From Brevibacterium aurantiacum (GTDB lineage: Bacteria; Actinomycetota; Actinomycetes; Actinomycetales; Brevibacteriaceae): 64,000 nucleotides of DNA. This document shows positions 19,229 through 28,523 of the stretch, in pieces. Under the pieces are notes generated by a model. That model saw only the letters and a program-made list of their open reading frames with translations. It searched no databases and was not told the origin of the DNA. The stretch's first letter is position 1; each line of letters starts with the position of its first letter. A program made the translations under genes and the position numbers. The DNA is taken from positions 151,368 through 215,367 of the forward strand of contig NZ_VLTK01000009.1 of NCBI RefSeq assembly GCF_007558825.1, read 5' to 3'.

Positions 19229-19864
19229 ATGGATTCACACCAGTTGTTGGCATGGGCCCTTGTGGCCGTGATCGGAGCTGCCACACCCGGGATCGATCTC
19301 ATGATCGTCCTCCGGTCAACGCTGCTTCACGGCAGGCGCTCCGGTTTCGCAGCCGTCATCGGAGTCGAAATGGGTCACGCCGTCTGGGCGATTGCCAGCC
19401 TCATCGGCCTCACAGCCCTGCTGGCGGCGTCCACCCTCGCCTACGACGTGGTGCGGATCGCCGGAGCCTGCTATCTGGTCTGGCTCGGATGCACCGCGAT
19501 CTGGAAATCGCTGCCCCGCAACCGGGCAACGGCCACCGAGGCTGAAGATCTTCCCTCACAGAGCGCTGTCAGTGCGGTCCGCAGCGGCATGACCAGCAAT
19601 CTCCTCAATCCGAAGGTCGGGGTCTTCTACATCAGCATCCTGCCCCAGTTCCTGCCGACAGTCCCGACGGCCGCCGGTTGGGGTGTGCTGCTCGTGGCCA
19701 TCGCACTCACGATCGGCACGGTGTGGCACGCCGCCATCGTTCTACTTGCCACCCGTGCCCGCGGCATCCTCACCCGTGAACGGGTCAAGATCTGGCTCGA
19801 TCGCACGAGCGCCGCGGTGATGATCGCTCTCGGCGTGCGCCTGGCGACCGAAGCTCGGGCGTAG
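19229..19864 (+). CDS. LysE/RhtB-family amino-acid exporter
   Basis: 211 residues with about six membrane segments. The N-terminal GAATPGIDLMIVLR and the central SNLLNPKVGVFYISILPQF motif are the family signatures. Members expel lysine, homoserine, threonine or similar compounds; the substrate is not readable. It follows heme oxygenase by 90 bp and may share its transcript. Converges on rimI. Confidence 0.88.
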   Translation: MDSHQLLAWALVAVIGAATPGIDLMIVLRSTLLHGRRSGFAAVIGVEMGHAVWAIASLIGLTALLAASTLAYDVVRIAGACYLVWLGCTAIWKSLPRNRATATEAEDLPSQSAVSAVRSGMTSNLLNPKVGVFYISILPQFLPTVPTAAGWGVLLVAIALTIGTVWHAAIVLLATRARGILTRERVKIWLDRTSAAVMIALGVRLATEARA

Positions 19865-19931
19865 ACCGACCACTGTGAGCGGCCTGCCGACTGCACGCAG
19901 CTTGAGTCCGTGAGCGCTCAGCGACTCCGAC

Positions 19932-20393
19932 TTAAGGGTGGAAGCGCATGAGGATCGCGTCGGCACCCGGGTAGTAGTCGGGGCGCCTGCCCCATTCGGA
20001 GAATCCGAAGGATCGGTAGAGGCCCAGTGCCGGTTCGTTGTGCTCATCAACTTCGAGATGCACGGCTTCGGCTCCTCGGCTCAGGGCCCAGCCGATCCCG
20101 GCTCGGAGCAGCTCTCGCGCGATGCCCTGACCGCGTCCAACCTCGGTGGTGGCAATGGTCATCACGTCCGCTTCACCGCCAGCGGCTGACATGACGATCC
20201 ACCCGGCCAGCGCCGAGGTGGGAGTCCGTGCCGCGAACATCGCCGTTCCAGCCTGAGCCTTCACCGCCCAGTAGTACGTCAGCGTCCATGCTGTGGGGCC
20301 GAAGATCGCGGCATCATGGTCCGCGACCTCGTCGAGATCCCACCAGCGCAGTTCGTCGATGCCTGCCTGTTCGTGCGGCGCGCCCGTGCTCAT
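19932..20393 (-). CDS. rimI: Ribosomal-protein S18-alanine N-acetyltransferase RimI (GNAT)
   Basis: 153 residues. The GNAT acetyl-CoA loop is VGRGQGIARELL and the C-terminal motif LEVDEHNEPALGLYRSFGF is characteristic of RimI, with YYPGADAILM close to the RimI end. It acetylates the N-terminal alanine of ribosomal protein S18. Position directly after tsaB supports the assignment. The 38-bp gap to tsaB contains two copies of ctgaaatgag, the first overlapping the tsaB stop. Confidence 0.88.
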   Translation of the reverse strand: MSTGAPHEQAGIDELRWWDLDEVADHDAAIFGPTAWTLTYYWAVKAQAGTAMFAARTPTSALAGWIVMSAAGGEADVMTIATTEVGRGQGIARELLRAGIGWALSRGAEAVHLEVDEHNEPALGLYRSFGFSEWGRRPDYYPGADAILMRFHP

Positions 20394-20431
20394 CTACCGA
20401 CACTCATTTCAGGGCATTCATGTCAGTGGGC

Positions 20432-21115
20432 TCATTTCAGAGTGCTCTCACGCACCGGGGTCGACTTGGCGTCGGGCTCGCGCAGGTATTCGGGAACCGG
20501 TTCGGCCAGCTCTCGCCCGGCCGTGATCTCGCTGGCTGCGGCGAAGGCGAGGTATTCAGCGCGTGGGTCGACGATCGCAGGGAAGCTGGACTGCCCGAGG
20601 ACCTCGGGATAGAGGAGAAATCCGCGGCCGAGGCGGCCGCTGATGTCCGTCTGGCCCTCAGCTGCGAGGACACCGTCGACCTCGGTCGGCTTCGCGACGA
20701 AGGGTCCGGCCCGCAGCGACGCATCGCAGCTCTCGTAGACGCTGAAATAGACCTCCTTGCGTCGTGCGTCCGCGGCGATGAGCACCGGCCCCTTGGTCTG
20801 AGTATTCGTTCGGCGCAGCTCCTCGGCGAGCGCGGCCTGGGACAGAAGGCCCCTGACCGGGATCCCACGAGCCTGACCGACCGCGATGGCCGCGGCGATG
20901 CCCACGCGCAGCCCGGTGAATGGTCCCGGACCGATTCCGGTCACGACGAGGTCCGGCCGGGCCGAATGCGCAAGCACCTTGGCCAGAGCGGGTCCGATGA
21001 ACTCGACGTGCCTGCGCTGGTCATCGGCTTGCAGTGCCGCCAGGACCGCCCCGGATTCGGTGTCGACCAGAGCCACGGAGGCGGCCTGGGAGGTGTCGAT
21101 GCTGAGTATGATCAC
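20432..21115 (-). CDS. tsaB: t6A synthesis protein TsaB
   Basis: 227 residues from a GTG that overlaps the tsaE stop (GTGA). The opening IILSIDTSQAASVALVD and GIGPGPFTGLRVGIAAA are typical of TsaB, the inactive TsaD paralogue that scaffolds the TsaBDE complex. Cytosolic. Confidence 0.93.
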   Translation of the reverse strand: MIILSIDTSQAASVALVDTESGAVLAALQADDQRRHVEFIGPALAKVLAHSARPDLVVTGIGPGPFTGLRVGIAAAIAVGQARGIPVRGLLSQAALAEELRRTNTQTKGPVLIAADARRKEVYFSVYESCDASLRAGPFVAKPTEVDGVLAAEGQTDISGRLGRGFLLYPEVLGQSSFPAIVDPRAEYLAFAAASEITAGRELAEPVPEYLREPDAKSTPVRESTLK

Positions 21116-21732
21116 TGGCTGTCCTCCTCGTCGGCGGACCCGTCTGACCCGTCGAATTCGCTGACCTCGATCGCTCCTGCCAGCGACCGGAGCGAGTCTC
21201 TCACCTGCTGGAGCCGTGCATCCCAGGAACTGCCGTGGCCGTGCAGTTCGACGAGGCGGCGTTCGTCCTCGTCAAGGTCATCAGCATCGTCGACGTCATC
21301 GCCAGCAGCATCGTCGCCTTCGACCCCGCCGTCGTCCGCTGCGAGGTCGAACATGGGCGTGATCGTCAGTCCGAGGTAGTCGCTGCTCAGCTGTTCGGCG
21401 AGCCCCGCACCCCATTCGACGACGGTGATCGACTCGTCGAGCTCCGAGTCGAGGTCGAGGTCCCCGAGTTCCTCGGCGTCAGAGATCCGATAGGCATCGA
21501 CGTGGACGAGTGCGGGGCCCTCGTTCAGCGAAGGGTGTTCGCGGGCGATGACGAAGGTGGGTGAGGTGATTCTCCCGGCGACTCCCAAGGCACGGCCCAG
21601 GGACTGCGTGAATGTCGTCTTCCCCGCGCCGAGGTTGCCGCTGAGGATGAGGAGATCACCTGCCCGCAGGTGCCCGGCCAGTGCTTCGGCGAAGGTCCTC
21701 ATCTGGTCAAGGGACGTCAGCTGAAGCTTCAT
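21112..21732 (-). CDS. tsaE: t6A synthesis ATPase TsaE
   Basis: 206 residues from ATG 21732, overlapping the alr stop by four bases. The P-loop GNLGAGKTT is at 32-40, followed by SPTFVIAREH and the VVEWGAGL motif of TsaE. The protein is longer than usual because of an acidic Asp/Glu/Gly insert around residues 130-155 and an acidic C-terminus. TsaE recycles the TsaBD complex by ATP hydrolysis. Confidence 0.93.
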   Translation of the reverse strand: MKLQLTSLDQMRTFAEALAGHLRAGDLLILSGNLGAGKTTFTQSLGRALGVAGRITSPTFVIAREHPSLNEGPALVHVDAYRISDAEELGDLDLDSELDESITVVEWGAGLAEQLSSDYLGLTITPMFDLAADDGGVEGDDAAGDDVDDADDLDEDERRLVELHGHGSSWDARLQQVRDSLRSLAGAIEVSEFDGSDGSADEEDSQ

Positions 21733-22955
21733 CGCAGACCCCCGCCGTCGACAGGATGCGGCTCCACTTCCACGCGGTCGACGCGTTCGCTGATGCGGGT
21801 GACGATCTCGTAGTTGATCGTATCGGCCCAGGTCCCCCATTCGGCCGCGCTGGGACCGTCGGGGCCGAAGATGACGACCTCATCGCCGATGGAGACTTCT
21901 CCGGCACCGACCTCGACGATCATCTGATCCATCGCGATCCGACCGATGACGGGATAGCGGGTGCCGCGGATGGAGACCTCCGCCCTATTCGATGCCGAGC
22001 GAGCGAGCCCGTCGCCGTAGCCGCCGGGAACCAGCGCGAACCGGGTGTCGGCCGCCGCCGTGAACGTGAACCCATAGGATGCGCCGTGACCGCTGGGGAC
22101 GTCCTTGAGATTGACGACCTGGGAGACCAGTCGCATCACCGGCACCAGTCCCAGATCCTGCGAATTCTGATCGTCGAGCGGGGACAGACCGTACAGTGAC
22201 AGGCCCACCCGAGCCGAGGTGCCCGGCAATGGTGAGAGTGTGAGCGCGGCCGGCGAGTTCGCAATGTGGACCTCGAGTCCGCCCGATTCGCCGAGGCGGC
22301 CCTGGGTCTCGTCGAGCACCGCTGTGAGCTCCCGGTAGGCTGAGTCGAAGACGTGCGTCTGCTGCGCGGTCTCAACACGTTCGGGTTCATCCGCGACGGC
22401 GTAGTGGCTCATGATGCCCACGATTTCAAGATCCGGGGCAACCGCACTCGCATCGGCCTCATCCGACTCGGGCCCGGCATCCAGGCCCCGCAGCTTGTCG
22501 AGTGCACGCTTCCAGTCCGCAGGCGCCAGGCCGTTGCGTCCGAGCCCGGTGTCGACCTTGAGGTGGAGGCGGGCGGTGGAGTTCGTGCGGCGGGCCGCGT
22601 CTCGCAGTCGATCGAGGCTGTCCACTGTGGACACGCCCAGCTCAATGCCGGCGGTAACGGCAGCGTCGAGGTCAGTGGTCGGTCCGTACAGCCATGCTGT
22701 GATGGCGACGTCGTCTCCCAGCAGCTCGCGCAGGTGCAGCGCCTCACTGACAGTGGCCACGCAGAAGTCCCGCCACCCGGCGGCGAACAGCGCCGGAGCG
22801 ACGATGTCGATGCCGTGGCCGTAGGCGTTGGCCTTGACGACGCATTTGAGTCGGGCGGGGGCGAGCCGTTCGGCGAGGGCCGCGGCGTTGGCCCGCAGCG
22901 CGGCCACGTCTATCTCGGCCCTGACCAGTGCCCCTGAGGTATCGGTTGATGTCAC
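21729..22955 (-). CDS. alr: Alanine racemase
   Basis: 408 residues from GTG 22955; an ATG at 22988 is in frame but lacks a ribosome site, whereas TATTCT at 22962-22967 sits six bases before the GTG, as for a leaderless mRNA. The PLP lysine is Lys41 in CVVKANAYGHG, and the catalytic tyrosine is in GASYGFTF. It makes D-alanine for peptidoglycan. Typical placement between nnr and tsaE. Confidence 0.94.
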   Translation of the reverse strand: MTSTDTSGALVRAEIDVAALRANAAALAERLAPARLKCVVKANAYGHGIDIVAPALFAAGWRDFCVATVSEALHLRELLGDDVAITAWLYGPTTDLDAAVTAGIELGVSTVDSLDRLRDAARRTNSTARLHLKVDTGLGRNGLAPADWKRALDKLRGLDAGPESDEADASAVAPDLEIVGIMSHYAVADEPERVETAQQTHVFDSAYRELTAVLDETQGRLGESGGLEVHIANSPAALTLSPLPGTSARVGLSLYGLSPLDDQNSQDLGLVPVMRLVSQVVNLKDVPSGHGASYGFTFTAAADTRFALVPGGYGDGLARSASNRAEVSIRGTRYPVIGRIAMDQMIVEVGAGEVSIGDEVVIFGPDGPSAAEWGTWADTINYEIVTRISERVDRVEVEPHPVDGGGLR

Positions 22956-23009
22956 TGGATAAGAATACCGTGGACCGTCATCTTTCATTCCGACAGGGAA
23001 CTGTTGACC

Positions 23010-23063
23010 CGATCAGGGATGTGCTCACTTCGCTCGATCAGGGCCCCTCTCACTCGATCAGAG
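23010..23063. repeat. Three spaced cgatcagRg repeats around the nnr stop
   Basis: cgatcaggg or cgatcagag occurs at about 23010, 23035 and 23055 (20-25 bp apart). The rightmost copy is inside nnr and the stop codon lies between the second and third copies. Confidence 0.6.
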
Positions 23064-24696
23064 ATCCCCTGTGGATGAGCTCCCCAGCCACCTCGGCGAC
23101 GGCATCGCCGAGTGCTCCGGCGTTCACGGCCCGTCGACCCGCAGCATTGTGCACCAGCACCCCGAGACCGACGATGTGGGCCAGTTCGCGTTCAGGGAGC
23201 GGTGGCTCGTGCTGATTCTTCGCGTGGAAGGTCGCGACCAGAGCACCGATGATCCCGGCCAGCACGTCCCCGGACCCCGCGGTGGCCAGGCTGGCCGGTC
23301 CGGCCTCGGGGAGCACACAGAACCCGTCCGGGGCGGCGATGACGGTCTGGTGTCCCTTGAGCAGGACGATGCAGCCGCTGGACTGTGCGGCTCTCTGCGC
23401 CCAGCCGATGGGGTCGGCGTTGATCCGGCTCGAGGTGATGATCTCACCGAGGAGGCGGCTGAGCAGCCGCGCCAGCTCACCGGCATGCGGAGTCAGGACC
23501 ACGGGCCTCTCGGCCAGCCATGTGCCCTTGACCGATTCTGCGCGTCCGACCATATCCAGCGCCCCAGCGTCGAGGACGACGGGAACGTTCGTGTTCGCCA
23601 ACGCGTCGACGCACGCGTGGACGTATTCATCCTCCGGGTTGCCTGGGCCCATGACCACGGCGTTCATGCGGCCCGAGGCGGTGACCACCTCGGCGTGGAG
23701 GCCGATGACGTATTCGGCGACCATCTGCGATCCCAGGGACCGGACCATGCCGACCCCGCAGTTGACCGCCGAGGTGGTGGTCAGCACTCCTGCACCCGGG
23801 TACTCCTCAGACCCGGCGAGGATGCCGACGACTCCGCGAGAGTATTTGTGGCCATCCGGTTCGGGGCGGGGGAAGCCCGCGTTGAGATCATCGGTGTCGA
23901 CAACCTCGGCGGTGGCCTGGCTCTCGTGAAGTTCGAGGCCGATGTCGACAAGGTGGACGGTGCCGGTGAATGCGGCGACGCGGGGGTCGATCAGCTCGGC
24001 TTTGAGTCCGCCGAAGGTCACGGTGTGGTCGGCGTGGATCCTGTCTTCGGAACCGGTGTCGGCCGGGGACAGATCAGACGGGATGTCGACAGCGATGAGC
24101 GTCTGTGTGGTGTAAGTGCCGGTGCCGAACCTGGATGTGCGGGTACCGGCAGTGTTGGTGTTGCTGTTGGCGCCGGCGGAGTGTCGCCAGTCGCGGATGA
24201 GCGAGGCGATGTGCTCGGGCAGGCCGCGTCGGCCGCCGGTGCCGAAGATGCCATCGAGGACGAGATCGGACCGGGAGAGTTCCCGCATCACGTCGGCGCG
24301 CAGCTGTGCCCTGACCTCGGCACTGCAGTGGCCAGCTGCCTCGACGCTCGGGTCAGTGGTCTCTTCCGCACTCGGGGAGCTGATGACACTGGCTCCCGCC
24401 CGACGAGCCGCGGCCAGTCCCTGATCGTGGGTGCGGTCGAAGAGTGTGACGACGGTGATGTGGGCCCCGCGCCGGGCCAGTGCCGCGGCGGCGAAGAGCG
24501 CGTCTCCCGCGTTGTTGCCAGGACCTGCGAACACGCACACACGGGAGCCGAAGATCTGGCCCCGAGACTCTCGCAGCACATCGGCGCAGAAGTGGGCCAA
24601 GGCGCGAGAAGCGCGGGCCATAAGGTCGACGCCCGCGTCGAGGAGGGGTCGTTCGGCCTCGACGATGACGGTGCTGGGGTAGGCGAAGACTGACAT
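23050..24696 (-). CDS. nnr: Bifunctional NAD(P)H-hydrate epimerase / ADP-dependent dehydratase
   Basis: 548 residues; ATG 24696 with AGGAGG six bases upstream. The N-terminal epimerase domain (about 1-230) has VFAGPGNNAGDALFAA; the C-terminal kinase-like dehydratase domain shows GVVGILAGSEEYPGAG, VLDAGALD, VLTPHAGELARLL and the catalytic ATAGSGDVLAGIIGALVA. Together they repair hydrated NADH and NADPH. A spacer with Ser/Asn/Thr-rich residues lies between the domains. Ten bases separate it from the M20 gene, so the two are co-transcribed. Confidence 0.93.
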   Translation of the reverse strand: MSVFAYPSTVIVEAERPLLDAGVDLMARASRALAHFCADVLRESRGQIFGSRVCVFAGPGNNAGDALFAAAALARRGAHITVVTLFDRTHDQGLAAARRAGASVISSPSAEETTDPSVEAAGHCSAEVRAQLRADVMRELSRSDLVLDGIFGTGGRRGLPEHIASLIRDWRHSAGANSNTNTAGTRTSRFGTGTYTTQTLIAVDIPSDLSPADTGSEDRIHADHTVTFGGLKAELIDPRVAAFTGTVHLVDIGLELHESQATAEVVDTDDLNAGFPRPEPDGHKYSRGVVGILAGSEEYPGAGVLTTTSAVNCGVGMVRSLGSQMVAEYVIGLHAEVVTASGRMNAVVMGPGNPEDEYVHACVDALANTNVPVVLDAGALDMVGRAESVKGTWLAERPVVLTPHAGELARLLSRLLGEIITSSRINADPIGWAQRAAQSSGCIVLLKGHQTVIAAPDGFCVLPEAGPASLATAGSGDVLAGIIGALVATFHAKNQHEPPLPERELAHIVGLGVLVHNAAGRRAVNAGALGDAVAEVAGELIHRGSLIE

Positions 24697-24706
24697 CAGT
24701 GCCTCC

Positions 24707-25999
24707 TCATTCCTGGGCCAGGCGGGTGAGTCTGCGTCCGGCCAGGTGAGCCAGGAACAGAGCCTGATCGGCCAGTCCCTCGTCGCTGTGACGGGCTCGG
24801 GGCGAGTGATTGGCTTCGCGTTCCTCGACGGGCAGGTTCGGCAGTGCCACACCGAAGTGGCCGTACGCGCCGGGAACCTGTTCGAGCACGCGGGAGAAGT
24901 CCTCGGAGCCGGGAATCGGGTTCGGTCGGACGACGGCGCGGTCGGGTCCGAAGAGGTCGGCGAAGGTTTCGAGGAAGAAGTCGGCTTCGTCGTCATTGTT
25001 GATCGTCGGCGGCAGCACCCGCTCGTAGTCGACCTCGACTTCCAATCCGTGGGCGGCGACCAGTTCGGTGACCAGCTGCGGCAATTCGGCCTCGGCTCGT
25101 GTGGTGACCTCGTCGGAGAAGGTGCGGATGCTGACGACGAGCTGCGCGAAGTCGGGGATGACGTTCGGGGCGGTGCCGCCGTTGAACTGGCCGACGGTGA
25201 TGACCAGGGGGTCGAAGATGTCGAAGCGCCTGGTCACATATTCCTGGAGCTGACCCACAAGCATCGCACCGACCTGGATGGGATCGCGGCCCGTTGCCGG
25301 GCGGGAGGCGTGGGTGCCTTTGCCGCGGACGGTGATGGACATCTTCGAAAACGCTGCCATGTACGAGCCGCGTCGGCAGTAGGCGACGCCGAGGCCCTGG
25401 TCTGCGGAGACGTGAATGCCGAAGGCGGCCTTCACCCTGGGGCCCGCGGCATCGAGGACACCCTCGTCGATCATCTTCCCGGCCCCGTCATAGCCTTCTT
25501 CACCGGGCTGGAACATGAAGACGACGTCTCCAGGCAGGGAGTCCCGGTCACGGTGGAGAAGTTTGAGGGCACCGACCAAGCCGGTCGTGTGCAGGTCGTG
25601 GCCGCAGGCGTGCATCCGCCCGGTCGTGGCCGCGAAGTCGAAGCCTGTCGCCTCCGGCACAGGCAGGCCGTCCATGTCTCCGCGCAGCAGCACGGCGGGG
25701 ACGACACCGGTCGAGTCCTCGGCGCGCTGACCACCGCGGAGTACGACGACAAGCGAGGTGAGTCCGTTGCCCTTCGTCACCTCGATGTCGAGGCCTTCGA
25801 TGGCGTCGAGGACGAGTTTCTGGGTGATGGGCAGATCAAGCCCCACCTCGGCGTTCTCATGCAGTGCCCGGCGCAGAGTGACCAACCCGTCCGCGATGTC
25901 CGCTGCGTCCTCGGCGGTGGGCAGGTGGAAGTCGAGGGCGGTGGTGGGCGTGGCTGCAGAGTCGGTGTGGGAAGTGTCGGTGTTGGAAGGAGAGCTCAT
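24707..25999 (-). CDS. M20-family amidohydrolase (N-acyl amino acid / hippurate hydrolase type)
   Basis: 430 residues. The metal site reads GDMDGLPVPE and MHACGHDLHT, with a further FQPGEEGYDGAGKM and PGSEDFS segment, matching the AbgA/hippurate hydrolase subgroup that removes acyl or aminobenzoyl groups. The N-terminal 25 residues are Ser/Thr-rich. TAGACT at 26006-26011 lies six bases before the ATG, suggesting its own leaderless promoter inside the glmS-acpS block. Substrate unknown. Confidence 0.88.
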   Translation of the reverse strand: MSSPSNTDTSHTDSAATPTTALDFHLPTAEDAADIADGLVTLRRALHENAEVGLDLPITQKLVLDAIEGLDIEVTKGNGLTSLVVVLRGGQRAEDSTGVVPAVLLRGDMDGLPVPEATGFDFAATTGRMHACGHDLHTTGLVGALKLLHRDRDSLPGDVVFMFQPGEEGYDGAGKMIDEGVLDAAGPRVKAAFGIHVSADQGLGVAYCRRGSYMAAFSKMSITVRGKGTHASRPATGRDPIQVGAMLVGQLQEYVTRRFDIFDPLVITVGQFNGGTAPNVIPDFAQLVVSIRTFSDEVTTRAEAELPQLVTELVAAHGLEVEVDYERVLPPTINNDDEADFFLETFADLFGPDRAVVRPNPIPGSEDFSRVLEQVPGAYGHFGVALPNLPVEEREANHSPRARHSDEGLADQALFLAHLAGRRLTRLAQE

Positions 26000-26056
26000 G
26001 GTCTGAGTCTATTCCCGACCGCGCCGAGGTGGTGCCGAAGCCCGGAAGCCATCTGC

Positions 26057-26479
26057 CTACCCGAAGTGCTCCGCATCCCATTCCACGCTGGGACTCAGCG
26101 ATGGCCCTTCGCCTTCGACGATGACGAAGGTCATGGTGAGGTTCGCATCATGGGTGATGGAGAGGTGGATGTTCGTGGCGCCGATGCGATGGAAGTGTTC
26201 GAGCACAAGCCCTCGCAGGCGGAATGAGGGTGCACCGGACCGGGCGGGGACCACCTCGGCGGATTGCCAGGGCAGCCAACCGGGGAATCCGATCGCCTTC
26301 TTCAGAGCCTCCTTGGCGGAGAATCTCGCCGCCAAGGAGGCATCCGTCCGGCGTCTGCCGTTGCGTTTGAGCTGTTCGGCCGGGGTGAGCAGGCGATCGA
26401 GCAATTCTGGGACGCGGTCGATGTGCTCGGCGAAGCGCGGCACATCTGCGATGTCGGTTCCGATTCCCAGAATCGCCAT
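26057..26479 (-). CDS. acpS: Holo-[acyl-carrier-protein] synthase
   Basis: 140 residues, GGGGAGAG upstream of the ATG. The metal-binding GIGTDIADVPRF (Asp9) and RFSAKEALKKAIG (the second ligand Glu) define AcpS. It transfers 4'-phosphopantetheine from CoA to ACP. Sits 59 bp after glmS. Confidence 0.95.
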   Translation of the reverse strand: MAILGIGTDIADVPRFAEHIDRVPELLDRLLTPAEQLKRNGRRRTDASLAARFSAKEALKKAIGFPGWLPWQSAEVVPARSGAPSFRLRGLVLEHFHRIGATNIHLSITHDANLTMTFVIVEGEGPSLSPSVEWDAEHFG

Positions 26480-26538
26480 ATCTCTCCCCTTCTCGCACGC
26501 ATCCCGCTGGGACGCGTGATCCGGCTGTCGTGATCTGC

Positions 26539-28413
26539 TTACTCCACGGTCACGGACTTGGCCAGGTTGCGTGGCTGATCCACGTCGAGGCCCTTGGCCG
26601 TGGCCAGTTCCATCGCGAAGATCTGCAGCGGAACCGTCGTCAGCAGGGGTGCCATGAGCGTCGTCGTCTGGGGAACGTAGATGACCTCGGAAGCGAACTC
26701 GCGGACCTCTTCATCCCCTTCCTCGGCGATGACGACGGTATTCGCGCCGCGGGCCCGGACTTCCTGGATGTTCGAGATGACCTTGGCGTGCAGCGAATCG
26801 CGGCCGCGCTTGCTGGGCACGACGATGATGACGAGCTGGCCGTCGTCGATGAGCGCGATCGGGCCGTGCTTGAGCTCACCGGCGGCGAAGCCCTCGGCGT
26901 GGATGTAGGCGAGCTCCTTGAGCTTGAGCGCACCCTCCATGGCCACGGGGAAGCCCACGTGGCGGCCCAGGAACAGCACAGAGCCGACGTCCTGGTTGCG
27001 ACGGGCGAGTTCGAGCACCTGCTGCTTGCCGTTGTCGAGGACGCTCTGGACCTTCTCCGGGATGGTCTGCAGCTCTTCGAGGATTGTGGTGATCTCATCG
27101 CGGAACTTGTTGCCGCGCAGCTGCGCCAGGTAGAGGCCCAGCAGATAGCAGGCCACAACCTGGGAGAGGAAGGCCTTCGTCGAAGCAACCGCGATCTCCG
27201 GACCGGCGTGCGTGTACAGTGCGGCGTCGGATTCGCGGGGAATGGTCGAGCCGAAGGTGTTGCAGATGGCGATGACCTTCGCGCCCTGTTGACGTGCGTG
27301 GCGCACGGCCATGGTCGTGTCCATGGTCTCTCCCGACTGGGAGATCGCCACGACGAGGGTCTTCTCCGTCACAACAGGGTCGCGGTAGCGGAACTCGTGG
27401 GCGAGCTCGACCTCGACGGGCACGCGGCACCAGTGTTCGATCGCGTACTTGGCGACCTGGCCGGCGTAGGCCGCGGTGCCGCAGGCGATGACGACGATCT
27501 TGTCGATGGTCTTGAGCACCGTCTCGTCGATGTGCATCTCATCGAGGGTGAGCTTGCCGTCGATGTCGAGACGACCCAGCAGGGTGTCCGCGACGGCCTG
27601 CGGCTGGTCGTGGATCTCCTTGTCCATGAACGAGGGGAATCCGCCCTTTTCCGCAGCAGCGGCGTCCCAGTCGACCTCGTACTGCACACCGTCGACCTCG
27701 TTGCCGTCGTTGTCCGTGATGACCACTGAGTCCGGGGTGATGGTCACGACCTGGTCTTGACCGATCTCGACTGCGGTGCGGGTGTAGTCGATGAAAGCGG
27801 CAACGTCGGAGCCGAGGAAGTTCTCTCCCTCGCCCAGGCCGATGACCAGGGGTGAGTTGCGGCGTGCGGCGACGACCTGTCCGGGAGCGTCGGCGTGGAC
27901 GGCCAGCAGCGTGAAGGCGCCTTCGAGCTGGGTGGCGGTCACACGCATGGCCTTCGTCAGGTCACCGGTCTCCTGGAAGTTCTTGGCCAGCTGAGCGGCC
28001 GCAACCTCGGTGTCGGTCTCTGACTGGAATTCCACACCGTCGGCGGTGAGATCGCGCTTGAGCTGAGCGAAGTTCTCGATGATGCCGTTGTGGATCAGCG
28101 CCAGCTTTCCACCGTCGGCCACATGCGGGTGGGCGTTGAGGTCGGTCGGTCCACCGTGGGTGGCCCACCTGGTATGTCCGATGCCAGTCTGGGCCTTCGG
28201 CAGGGGGTTGGCTTCGAGTTCGTCGGTCAGCGCCGAGAGCTTGCCCGCCTTCTTCGCGGTCTCCAGGTCACCGGCAGGAGTGACAAGGGCGACTCCCGCG
28301 GAGTCATAGCCCCGGTATTCAAGCCGTTTCAGGCCGCTGAGCACTACATCGAGCGCCGAGTGATCTGCATTGTCAACGTCTGCTTTGGATACATAACCAA
28401 CGATTCCACACAT
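26539..28413 (-). CDS. glmS: Glutamine-fructose-6-phosphate aminotransferase
   Basis: 624 residues beginning MCGIVGY, so removal of Met exposes the catalytic Cys. The glutaminase domain (about 1-220) has RLEYRGYDSAG and TRWATHGGP; two SIS domains follow (SQSGETMDT in the first, FLGRHVGFPVAMEGALKLKE in the second), ending LAKSVTVE. It makes glucosamine 6-phosphate for peptidoglycan. No glmS ribozyme was seen; the upstream space is too short. TAAAAT (28421-28426) lies seven bases before ATG, consistent with a leaderless mRNA. Confidence 0.96.
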   Translation of the reverse strand: MCGIVGYVSKADVDNADHSALDVVLSGLKRLEYRGYDSAGVALVTPAGDLETAKKAGKLSALTDELEANPLPKAQTGIGHTRWATHGGPTDLNAHPHVADGGKLALIHNGIIENFAQLKRDLTADGVEFQSETDTEVAAAQLAKNFQETGDLTKAMRVTATQLEGAFTLLAVHADAPGQVVAARRNSPLVIGLGEGENFLGSDVAAFIDYTRTAVEIGQDQVVTITPDSVVITDNDGNEVDGVQYEVDWDAAAAEKGGFPSFMDKEIHDQPQAVADTLLGRLDIDGKLTLDEMHIDETVLKTIDKIVVIACGTAAYAGQVAKYAIEHWCRVPVEVELAHEFRYRDPVVTEKTLVVAISQSGETMDTTMAVRHARQQGAKVIAICNTFGSTIPRESDAALYTHAGPEIAVASTKAFLSQVVACYLLGLYLAQLRGNKFRDEITTILEELQTIPEKVQSVLDNGKQQVLELARRNQDVGSVLFLGRHVGFPVAMEGALKLKELAYIHAEGFAAGELKHGPIALIDDGQLVIIVVPSKRGRDSLHAKVISNIQEVRARGANTVVIAEEGDEEVREFASEVIYVPQTTTLMAPLLTTVPLQIFAMELATAKGLDVDQPRNLAKSVTVE

Positions 28414-28420
28414 GAGTGGA

Positions 28421-28426
28421 ATTTTA
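28421..28426 (-). promoter_or_regulatory. -10 element TAAAAT of glmS (leaderless layout)
   Basis: Read on the minus strand, TAAAAT is followed by seven bases and then the glmS ATG. No Shine-Dalgarno sequence fits between them. No good -35 at 17 bp. Confidence 0.5.
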
Positions 28427-28487
28427 CGCAGTCGAGTCAAATAACGTTGCATCGACCCACCTCGGCGAGCTCAATGTCACCTCGGCG

Positions 28488-28516
28488 TTCAGCGCCGACA
28501 TGACGCATGACACAAT
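28488..28516 (+). promoter_or_regulatory. coaA promoter TTCAGC-17-CACAAT
   Basis: TTCAGC (28488-28493), a 17-bp spacer and CACAAT (28511-28516) end seven bases before ATG 28524, again a leaderless layout. It is back to back with the glmS promoter, and a CACCTCGGCG decamer (28478-28487) abuts its -35. Confidence 0.45.
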
Positions 28517-28523
28517 TGTGCTC

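Noticed and set aside
23071..24693. 540-codon open frame on plus strand
   Set aside because: Lies fully antisense to nnr, with composition typical of a shadow frame in high-GC DNA and no recognisable motif.
24746..26227. 493-codon open frame on plus strand
   Set aside because: Antisense to the M20 amidohydrolase, which has clear metal-site motifs.
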